Below are positions 1-4,682 of a DNA stretch of 5,604 nt, one piece after another. The notes below the pieces were generated by a model. The model was not told the DNA's origin. It was given only the letters and a program-made list of their open reading frames with translations, and made no database searches. The stretch comes from Acinetobacter sp. (lineage in GTDB: Bacteria > Pseudomonadota > Gammaproteobacteria > Pseudomonadales > Moraxellaceae). The stretch spans positions 1 to 5,604 of the forward strand of contig JASLHF010000211.1 of the NCBI GenBank assembly GCA_030152275.1, given 5' to 3'. A program made the translations under genes and the position numbers. Positions within the stretch are counted from its first letter, which is position 1. Each line of letters begins with the position of its first letter.

Positions 1-39
1 GATGACCGCGTTGGTTTAATGGCGAAATACAGCTTCTAA
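1..39 (+). CDS. C-terminal end of a probable outer-membrane beta-barrel protein (partial)
   Basis: Frame 1 reads DDRVGLMAKYSF followed by a TAA stop at 37-39; the rest lies before the window. The last residue is phenylalanine, with Tyr at -3 and mostly hydrophobic residues at alternating positions before it (Ala, Leu, Val). This is the known pattern of the C-terminal beta-signal recognised by the BAM machinery in outer-membrane porins. A strong terminator follows 29 bases after the stop, as expected for the end of a real transcription unit. The reading as a porin or other beta-barrel protein is inferred from 12 residues only; the family cannot be named, and a non-barrel protein with this tail by chance is possible. 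Confidence 0.5.
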   Translation, partial: DDRVGLMAKYSF

Positions 40-60
40 GCGCTGTTTTTAGCTAAAGCC

Positions 61-94
61 AAAAAAGACAGGAGCAATAGGCTCCTGTTTTTTT
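61..94 (+). terminator. Rho-independent terminator after the upstream gene
   Basis: An 8-bp perfect stem (ACAGGAGC at 68-75 and GCTCCTGT at 81-88) encloses a 5-nt loop. A run of seven T (88-94) follows, and a run of six A (61-66) precedes, so the stem can extend through A-T pairs after a G-T pair. The A-run gives a T-tract on the opposite strand, so it could work in both directions, although no minus-strand gene ends here. Confidence 0.9.
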
Positions 95-293
95 GCGCTA
101 AGCTTTTGCTGTTTATGGAATGGCTGCAAAGATAGGCAGCGGTAAAGCGCTTGATACATGCACAGTTTGAGCTGAATGCTGACCTCTTGAAAATAGGTGT
201 AATCAGACAAAAGATTATTGATCTAAAGATGATTTATGAACTGTGCCGGCGGTTTTTCTATACCATGCATACCGGATGGGGCACAGGCAAAAC

Positions 294-323
294 TGCACAA
301 GAGAATTTTTAACGAATTATAAC
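294..323 (+). promoter_or_regulatory. Possible sigma-70 promoter of the patatin-like gene
   Basis: TGCACA (294-299, four of six matches to the -35 consensus) is followed after 18 bases by TATAAC (318-323, five of six matches to the -10 consensus). Transcription would start near 330, giving a leader of about 45 nt before the ATG at 376. The rest of the 95-375 spacer holds only weak short inverted repeats and tiny open frames. The assignment rests on consensus matching in AT-rich DNA, so it is tentative. Confidence 0.3.
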
Positions 324-375
324 AATGAATGGAAGGCGATCTTATTAGACTATGAGCGTCTAAGAAAATGAAAAA

Positions 376-1392
376 ATGAAATCTGGAAATTGTTTGGTGA
401 AAATTAAATTCGCTTTTGCTGCCATGATGAGTATATGGCTCGCGGCTGGTCAGCCAGTATCAGCTCAATCTGTTGTTTCACATGCGCAGCAAGATACTGT
501 CGTGGCCTTAAATCAGGTCGAGGCATATGCTGGCAAAGACCGGATTGACTTTAGAAAGTTAAAACAGCAGGAAAAACGCCCAATCGTAGCATTAGTGCTC
601 GGCAGCGGTGGCGCGCGCGGTTATGCGCATATTGGCGCTATACAGGTGTTGGAAGAATACGGCATCAAACCAGATTTCATTGTTGGCACGAGTGCAGGCA
701 GTATCGTTGGAACGCTATACGCATCCGGCATGAATGCGGATGAGATGCGCAGCGTGGCATTGAGCATGAAGCCAAATGATGTCCGTGAAATCCGTTTAGA
801 TAAAAAAGGCGTGCTGGATGGTAAAAAAGTTGAGGACTACGTAAATAAACAGGTCAATAACACGCCGCTGGAACTGTTGAAAACGCCGATGTATGTCGTG
901 GCCACTGAACTGCAGCAGGGGCAAAAAACCGTATTTAACGCGGGCAATACCGGTCAGGCGGTGCGTGCATCGGTATCAATCCCAAGCATGTTTATTCCAG
1001 CGGTGATTAATCACCATGAATATGTCGACGGCGGCCTGGTTAGCCCAATTCCAGTTGATGTGGCGCGCGACCTAGGTGCAGATATTGTAATTGCAGTAGA
1101 TATTTTGGCGCAGCCGATTCACACTGAAACCAGCAATGTCTGGGGGCTGTTTAACCAAAATATCAATATCATGCAGTACTACTTGGCGAAGCAGGAGTTG
1201 AAGCGCGCCGATGTGGTGATCCAGCCGGATATTCGTGAAAAGGCGCATATATTTGATGTCGAAGGCCGTGAAGCAACGATGCAGGCAGGTGTAACTGCTG
1301 CTGAGCAAAAACTGGATGATATTTCCAAAACTTTTGCTGCGCATAATTATCCGTTAGGACATAAAATTCCGCCTTTAAACGCATTGCAGTAA
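376..1392 (+). CDS. Patatin-like phospholipase family protein (RssA/YchK type), exported
   Basis: Predicted serine hydrolase of the patatin/RssA family, which cleaves acyl esters of phospholipids or related lipids with a Ser-Asp dyad; the exact substrate cannot be read from sequence. All family landmarks are present: the glycine-rich oxyanion-hole motif GSGGARG (residues 76-82), the nucleophile elbow GTSAG (104-108, catalytic Ser106), the ASVSIP segment (198-203) and the catalytic DGG motif (Asp218). The N-terminus looks like a Sec signal peptide: basic KIK (9-11), hydrophobic core FAFAAMMSIWLAA (12-24), and a VSA site predicting cleavage after Ala30. No lipobox cysteine follows, so a soluble periplasmic or secreted protein is expected. 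It ends at residue 338, soon after the patatin domain, with no C-terminal barrel of the PlpD type. The ATG at 376 has only a weak Shine-Dalgarno (AAGA at 362-365). A GTG at 397 would give MKIK plus the same core, a more typical signal peptide. No downstream gene is coupled to it. Confidence 0.93.
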   Translation: MKSGNCLVKIKFAFAAMMSIWLAAGQPVSAQSVVSHAQQDTVVALNQVEAYAGKDRIDFRKLKQQEKRPIVALVLGSGGARGYAHIGAIQVLEEYGIKPDFIVGTSAGSIVGTLYASGMNADEMRSVALSMKPNDVREIRLDKKGVLDGKKVEDYVNKQVNNTPLELLKTPMYVVATELQQGQKTVFNAGNTGQAVRASVSIPSMFIPAVINHHEYVDGGLVSPIPVDVARDLGADIVIAVDILAQPIHTETSNVWGLFNQNINIMQYYLAKQELKRADVVIQPDIREKAHIFDVEGREATMQAGVTAAEQKLDDISKTFAAHNYPLGHKIPPLNALQ

Positions 1393-2252
1393 TAGCTTAG
1401 AAAAAGCAGCTTTGCGATATTTTTAAAGTCTTGTGTTGGTAATTGTCAGTTCTTCGCGCGGTGACGAAAAAAAATGTGCAATGCTATTTAATTTATTTGG
1501 CATCTAGTAACATTTATGTATGGGCCATGTTTAGCGGGCCATAATGTGCACTTCATGCCGGACATCTGAAAGCGTGGCGGCTATGCTGTGAATTCAGAAT
1601 TGCGCCTGCCCTTGAAGTCTGTCTGCTCTAATTGCACAAAATTGATGCAGCTCCCCATGCGGTAGAAAACCGTAATTTAAACCCAATGATATTAAAAGCA
1701 ATGATTTCAAAACAATCACTGCAGCATTAGGGTTAAAAAATCATCATTAAAGGCTTAAAAAATAAAGCATGTCGAAATATCATTCATTGCATACATGCGC
1801 TTTAGTGGGTGCAGTATTGGTTTCAATTCAAATGAAAAAAATATTTTAACTTTTGATGAATAAACGCGGGCTTAATTTTAGTCCATGCTTTTAATACAGA
1901 AAATCCGCATTGTGAATAATTGGGGTGCAAGTTTGTGATGTATTTGCTTCCTATTTTTCTGCTGCATTATTTTTATCTGTATCGAAGATTAAAATAGCTT
2001 GAAGTTAAGTCTTTATATCTATCACTCTAAGCGTTAAAAACAATCAAATTAAAGATTCGGCATTTTAGAGTGTTTAAGTATTTAATATTTATATATTATA
2101 TTGATTAATCACTAAAACCGTTGGCTTGATATCTATTTTGTATTTAGCTTGGCTTTTCATGTGTTTAAGTTTACCTCATGGTTAAAAAACGCTAAAATTT
2201 TTCAGCCTTTTTATCGTTATAACCAATCAGTAGAAAAAGTGGTAAATTTGAT
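1393..2252. other. 860-bp AT-rich intergenic region without a convincing gene
   Basis: All frames are broken by frequent stops and no open frame here looks like a conserved protein. Composition becomes extremely AT-rich to the right: bases 2041-2100 contain only 11 G or C in 60. I see a direct repeat GGGCCAT (1521-1527 and 1536-1542), an imperfect inverted repeat around 1764-1803 with a two-base bulge, and an 8-bp inverted repeat CACTCTAA/TTAGAGTG (2023-2030 and 2065-2072). None has a clear function. No strong terminator is visible after the patatin gene. A 19-residue hydrophobic open frame (1938-1997) is the only coding candidate and is weak. Confidence 0.7.
2170..2198 (+). promoter_or_regulatory. 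Possible sigma-70 promoter of the 60-residue gene
   Basis: TTTACC (2170-2175, four of six -35 matches) and TAAAAT (2193-2198, five of six -10 matches) are separated by the ideal 17 bases. Transcription would begin near 2205, leaving a leader of about 48 nt to the ATG at 2253. The surrounding DNA is so AT-rich that similar matches arise easily by chance. Confidence 0.35.
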
Positions 2253-2435
2253 ATGCATATACTTCAAGTAGGCCAGCGCGTTGCACTGGCATCAATGCCG
2301 CATTGCATTTTTATAGTGTCAGCGGTAAATGTAGACTGTACCTACTGCATTGAGACACAGTTGGCAGATCAGCAAAAGCTCAGTTATGATAACGTTTCTA
2401 TCGAAATGCTGAAAATTCTGCCGCCTCAATTATAA
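2253..2435 (+). CDS. Small conserved-looking hypothetical protein, 60 aa
   Basis: I do not recognise a named family. The sequence reads like a real small globular protein rather than random translation. It opens with VGQRVALASMP (residues 6-16), similar in style to the first strand and turn of SH3-like or KOW-like beta-barrels. It continues with alternating hydrophobic residues (IFIVSAV, 19-25) and a CTYCIET segment (29-35), and ends with LSYDNVSIEMLKILP. There are three cysteines (18, 29 and 32), the last two as CxxC, which is too little to claim metal binding. There is no signal peptide or membrane segment, so a cytoplasmic location is expected. An in-frame stop at 2220-2222 and the lack of another upstream start fix the ATG at 2253; AAAAGTGG (2235-2242) is a weak ribosome site 10 nt away. 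The gene stands alone and is clearly less AT-rich than its flanks, which supports selection on coding. Function unknown. Confidence 0.62.
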   Translation: MHILQVGQRVALASMPHCIFIVSAVNVDCTYCIETQLADQQKLSYDNVSIEMLKILPPQL

Positions 2436-2635
2436 ATACCTGATTTAATAGCTTAAATATTTGAAAATATAGGGTATTAGAGAGGATAAAGGGTTTAGCT
2501 TCATCTCTGAGCTGTATATTATTTGTAAGATCAGCAGTTTGAATTTGAATAAATATATAATGCAAAGTCTTTAAAAACTTCTGAATACTCAATTGTTTAT
2601 TTGAATTACTATATATTTTTTTTAATGATAGTTAA

Positions 2636-2664
2636 ATCACTATAAATAATAGTGATGATTTTTT
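2636..2664 (+). terminator. AT-rich hairpin with T-run, possible weak terminator of the small gene
   Basis: A perfect 8-bp inverted repeat, ATCACTAT (2636-2643) and ATAGTGAT (2649-2656), with a 5-nt loop is followed after two bases by six T (2659-2664). The geometry resembles an intrinsic terminator, but the stem has only two G-C pairs and lies about 200 bases past the stop at 2435. Its position about 40 bases before a TATAAT box makes a protein-binding operator an equal alternative. Confidence 0.4.
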
Positions 2665-2698
2665 GCCGTTTAGAACATTTTATTTAAATGAAAAACGA

Positions 2699-2704
2699 TA
2701 TAAT
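2699..2704 (+). promoter_or_regulatory. Probable -10 box of the thioesterase gene
   Basis: A perfect TATAAT lies 40 bases before the ATG at 2745, so transcription would start near 2711. No good -35 hexamer is seen at 16-18 bases upstream (CATTTT at 17), so the promoter is either weak or activator-assisted. The site is preceded by ACGA rather than an extended TG element. Confidence 0.45.
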
Positions 2705-2747
2705 AATCACACTTATCAATGTCATTCCACCGCTCTAGAGGAACATG

Positions 2748-3269
2748 ATGTCCCCATTAGATCAACTTACGCCAATATTAGATGACCAATCTGAACTTAC
2801 CATGTCAGTCTTAATGACTCCAGATATGGCGAACTTTTCAGGCAATGTCCATGGCGGCACTATTTTGAAGTTGCTGGATCAGGTGGCGTATGCTTGCGCC
2901 AGCCGTTATTCTGGAAGCTATGTGGTGACCTTGTCAGTAGATAAAGTGAATTTTAAAGAGCCGATTCATGTCGGTGAGCTGGTAACATTTTTGGCCAGCG
3001 TGAACCATGTCGGCCGTACCTCTATGGAAATCGGTATTCGTGTTGAAGCGCAAAATATTCAAAAGCGTACCGTACGTCATACCAACAGCTGTTATTTTAC
3101 AATGGTTGCTGTAGATGAAAGCGGCAAGCCTAAACCGATTCCTGAACTTAATCTGGACAATGACTGGAAACGCTGCCGTTTTGAAGCTGCTGAACAGCGA
3201 AAAATTGCTCGCCTTCAGGAAAATCATCATCCTTCGTGCAGCATTTATAAAAAATCTGCACATAGCTGA
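2748..3269 (+). CDS. Acyl-CoA thioesterase, hotdog fold (ACOT/YciA-like)
   Basis: Predicted cytoplasmic enzyme that hydrolyses acyl-CoA to free fatty acid and CoA. The hallmark of the COG1607-type hotdog thioesterases is clear: MTPDMANFSGNVHGG (residues 24-38 counted from the ATG at 2745), followed by ILKLLDQVAYA, where Asp45 is the expected catalytic acid on the central helix and Asn30/His36 flank the active site. The later strands also fit: SVDKVNFKEPIHVGE (64-78), VGRTSMEIGIRVEAQN (89-104) and SCYFTMVAVD (115-124). The family works as oligomers that pair hotdog domains; a single domain here implies homo-oligomers. Two ATGs lie side by side, at 2745 and 2748. AGAGGA (2737-2742) is only 2 nt from the first but 5 nt from the second, so I chose 2748 (173 aa). 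The C-terminal tail after residue 140 is charged and not part of the domain. It is monocistronic, with a strong terminator. Acyl-chain specificity is unknown. Confidence 0.92.
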   Translation: MSPLDQLTPILDDQSELTMSVLMTPDMANFSGNVHGGTILKLLDQVAYACASRYSGSYVVTLSVDKVNFKEPIHVGELVTFLASVNHVGRTSMEIGIRVEAQNIQKRTVRHTNSCYFTMVAVDESGKPKPIPELNLDNDWKRCRFEAAEQRKIARLQENHHPSCSIYKKSAHS

Positions 3270-3289
3270 TTGAAGCGCAGCATGAGTTG

Positions 3290-3313
3290 AAACCGCCTTT
3301 AGGCGGTTTTTTT
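3290..3313 (+). terminator. Rho-independent terminator of the thioesterase gene
   Basis: AAACCGCC (3290-3297) pairs with GGCGGTTT (3302-3309) across a TTTA loop, followed by a T-run through 3313. It starts 20 bases after the thioesterase stop. It also sits directly against the stop codon of the convergent lipoprotein gene (3312-3314). On the minus strand the hairpin is followed by only three T, so termination in that direction would be weaker. Confidence 0.93.
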
Positions 3314-3671
3314 AATGCACTCGATTTAAGTATTCTCCATTGATTGTCATGCTCCATATGCCGTTGCTGTTTAGGTGCGGCGCCTGACTAATCATAAATT
3401 CTTTGCTGAATGGGCCAAAGCCAAACAGAATTTTTTGTCTGTTGAATGAGCGAATTGGGCCGGAAAGAACGGTGTAGTTATTGGAATCTCGGTATTCACG
3501 GTATTGCATTTGGCCCAATTTTGAAATGACCAGCTGAATGCTGCTGTCATCATTTTGCCATGTGCCGGCATAGTTGAGTTTGTCGGCTGGCAAAGGCTTG
3601 GCGCATGCACTCAGCAGGATGACGCTGAAGCAGAGCAGGCGAAATAAAGTGCGCAGGAATAGTGTATGCAT
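3312..3671 (-). CDS. Small putative lipoprotein, 119 aa
   Basis: Predicted lipoprotein of unknown function. From the ATG at 3671 the protein begins with basic residues in a hydrophobic stretch and reaches a lipobox LSAC, with the lipidated cysteine at residue 23. Ala and Lys follow the cysteine with no Asp at +2, so sorting to the outer membrane is expected. The mature part (about 97 residues) starts NYAGTWQNDDSSIQLVIS, then YREYRDSNNYTVLSGPI, and ends NGIWSMTINGEYLNRVH. The alternating polar and hydrophobic residues, many Gly and aromatic, suggest a small beta-sheet domain. The GTW near the start is reminiscent of lipocalin-like folds, but that is only a resemblance. The frame is open back to a TTG at 3722; I prefer the ATG because it gives a signal peptide of normal length, although its ribosome site is poor. 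It is convergent with the thioesterase gene and divergent from the TetR gene. No promoter is convincing. Confidence 0.78.
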   Translation of the reverse strand: MHTLFLRTLFRLLCFSVILLSACAKPLPADKLNYAGTWQNDDSSIQLVISKLGQMQYREYRDSNNYTVLSGPIRSFNRQKILFGFGPFSKEFMISQAPHLNSNGIWSMTINGEYLNRVH

Positions 3672-3784
3672 AATGAATAGACTCAAATTGTTTTTATTGT
3701 CATTGGGCGCCAGAAGCTTCAATTAGTCCAAAGGCGCCGCATTGTTCTGGATGCAATTTATTAATTTTTATATTTTTTAAGTGA

Positions 3785-3890
3785 ATGGATGGATCCTTCA
3801 CCTGCGGCCATAGGGATTTGCTGTACCGCATCTGCAGGGGGGAATACCTGCTGATGATCGCGGCCTGCGCTCCATTTTGGCGCCAGAAGA
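3785..3890. repeat. GC-rich island, possible dispersed intergenic repeat
   Basis: By my count about 61 of 105 bases are G or C, in sharp contrast to the AT-rich DNA beside it. The segment has short self-complementary parts: TGCGG (3803-3807) with CCGCA (3825-3829), and GCAGG with CCTGC either side of the GGGGAATA around 3840. Its right end carries GGCGCCAGAAG (3879-3889), an exact copy of 3706-3716. GTGAAT occurs just outside both ends (3781-3786 and 3901-3906). A 39-codon frame (3785-3904) crosses it but its translation is rich in Cys, Arg and Trp and looks spurious. A REP- or MITE-like repeat is my inference; a structured RNA or an unrelated remnant is possible. Confidence 0.4.
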
Positions 3891-3974
3891 ATTCTATAAT
3901 GTGAATCCTGAGTATTCAACTAAAGTTTTAGCCTTGCGAGGCAAATTGGGCTAGTGAATGTCTGAGTTTATGTT

Positions 3975-3980
3975 TAAAAT
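3975..3980 (+). promoter_or_regulatory. Probable -10 box of the tetR-MFS operon
   Basis: TAAAAT (five of six matches) lies one base before the palindrome at 3982-3999, so transcription would begin inside the palindrome near 3987, leaving a leader of about 27 nt. No good -35 hexamer is present at 17 bases (TAGTGA). An alternative pair is TTGGGC (3946-3951) with TATGTT (3969-3974), also 17 bases apart. Either way the palindrome overlaps or adjoins the start site. Confidence 0.45.
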
Positions 3981-3981
3981 A

Positions 3982-3999
3982 AAACGATACGTAGCGTTT
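3982..3999. promoter_or_regulatory. Predicted TetR-family operator (18-bp palindrome)
   Basis: AAACG-A-TACGTA-G-CGTTT is a palindrome in which only one symmetric pair (A3987 with G3994) does not match. It lies 14 bases before the TetR start codon and immediately after a -10 box. Size, symmetry and position fit the operators of autoregulating TetR repressors. Binding here would block transcription of both the repressor and the overlapping transporter gene. Direct binding is inferred, not shown. Confidence 0.75.
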
Positions 4000-4013
4000 C
4001 GAATCTATCCATT

Positions 4014-4682
4014 ATGCCTGAATTTGAACACCAGATTGCATTGACAAATACGGCTCTAAATTCAGATGTGTCTAATCGAGCGGTGGCAGAAACTGAGAAA
4101 ACTTCACGGCGCAAGCAGTGCATTTTGCGTGCAGTAAATGCCGCGCTGGCCGAATATGATTACAGCAAACTGACTGTTGAGGACATTGCCGCCCGCGCAG
4201 GTGTTGGCAAGTCGACGATTTACCGCTGGTGGAAGCATAAATCTGATTTGGTCTTTGAAGCTTTTAAAGAAAATACAGTTTCAGTTTTTGATTTGGATTT
4301 TGAACAGACGCTGGAATTTAATTTAAACCAGCAGCTGCTGAAGCTTTCACGCGCGCTTCACCACCATGTAGGACGAGCGCTGCTGGTGGTGATGGCAGAA
4401 CACCGTGAAGCGGCGGGTGAATTTTTTAAGCAGTATTTGCTGCCGCGCAGAGAACAGACCCGTAAGCTGATTCATCTGGCCATTCAGCGCGGTGAAGTCA
4501 TTGCTGACTATCCCTATGAGCTGATGCTGGATATGCTGTACGGCCCAATTCATTATCAGATTATATTTTTCAACAGAAAACCGGAAGATGAATACATTCA
4601 CCGCTTAGTGCGATTGGCCCTGCAGCCGGCGCTGTGCAGTACGGCATCGAATGTTGTGCCTAAGGCGGATGCGCATGTCTGA
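4014..4682 (+). CDS. TetR/AcrR family transcriptional repressor
   Basis: Predicted ligand-responsive DNA-binding repressor, acting as a dimer in the cytoplasm. The N-terminal DNA-binding domain covers about residues 32-80: a helix from RRKQCILRAVNAALAEYDY, then the helix-turn-helix LTVEDIAARAGVGKSTIYRWW (53-73), a textbook TetR match, then the KSDL boundary. A 30-residue polar extension precedes it. The C-terminal part (about 95-207), with YLLPRREQTRKLI, the GEVIADYPYELMLDMLYGPIHY region (160-181) and a final RLVRLALQPAL helix, resembles the TetR_C_11 type ligand-binding domain. Total length of 222 aa is slightly long for the family. No good Shine-Dalgarno precedes the ATG at 4014, so translation may be poor, suiting a low-copy repressor. 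The stop (4680-4682) overlaps the start of the MFS gene, and a near-perfect palindrome lies 14 bases upstream; control of itself and the transporter is the natural inference. The ligand is unknown. Confidence 0.93.
   Translation: MPEFEHQIALTNTALNSDVSNRAVAETEKTSRRKQCILRAVNAALAEYDYSKLTVEDIAARAGVGKSTIYRWWKHKSDLVFEAFKENTVSVFDLDFEQTLEFNLNQQLLKLSRALHHHVGRALLVVMAEHREAAGEFFKQYLLPRREQTRKLIHLAIQRGEVIADYPYELMLDMLYGPIHYQIIFFNRKPEDEYIHRLVRLALQPALCSTASNVVPKADAHV

Larger units (their letters stand above)
2436..2744. other. 309-bp AT-rich spacer before the thioesterase gene
   Basis: This spacer has no supported gene. Bases 2581-2640 contain 11 G or C in 60. It contains a perfect TATAAT at 2556-2561 without a matching -35 box, the hairpin with T-run at 2636-2664, and the probable -10 box of the thioesterase gene at 2699-2704. 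An open frame on the minus strand crosses part of it, but it needs a TTG start, overlaps the end of the small gene and is rich in residues coded by AT codons, so I take it as chance. Confidence 0.7.
3672..4013. other. Divergent intergenic region between the lipoprotein and TetR genes
   Basis: This 342-bp spacer is a mosaic. Next to the lipoprotein gene it contains two GGCGCC sites (3706-3711 and 3733-3738) that could form a 6-bp stem over a 21-nt loop in the leader or promoter of that gene. A very AT-rich block follows (3758-3780), then a GC-rich island (about 3785-3890), then a short hairpin GCCT-TGCG-AGGC (3931-3942), and finally the TetR promoter and palindrome. No gene longer than 39 codons is open. 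Confidence 0.65.

Noticed and set aside
229..312. 27-residue open frame in the spacer before the patatin gene
   Set aside because: No Shine-Dalgarno and no recognisable pattern, and the length is within chance.
1072..1384. Open frames on the minus strand inside the patatin-like gene
   Set aside because: They lie fully opposite a well-supported gene with intact catalytic motifs, and their translations show no family signal; they are shadows of its codon usage.
1393..1430. Terminator after the patatin gene
   Set aside because: AAAGCAGCTTT followed by a short T-run looks suggestive, but its arms leave a one-base loop, so no viable hairpin forms.
2023..2072. 8-bp inverted repeat CACTCTAA/TTAGAGTG with a 34-nt loop
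   Set aside because: The loop is long, there is no T-run and no nearby start site; such a match is easy to find by chance in 860 bases of AT-rich DNA.
2398..2592. 64-codon minus-strand frame overlapping the end of the 60-residue gene
   Set aside because: It needs a TTG start, has no ribosome site, overlaps a better gene and is dominated by Ile, Phe, Leu and Asn as expected of random AT-rich DNA.
3148..3357. Minus-strand frames opposite the thioesterase gene
   Set aside because: They run through the terminator and the lipoprotein 3' end in another frame and have no domain signal.
3785..3904. 39-codon plus-strand frame across the GC-rich island
   Set aside because: The product is unusually rich in Cys, Arg and Trp, no ribosome site precedes it, and the island looks like a repeat; low chance of being a gene.
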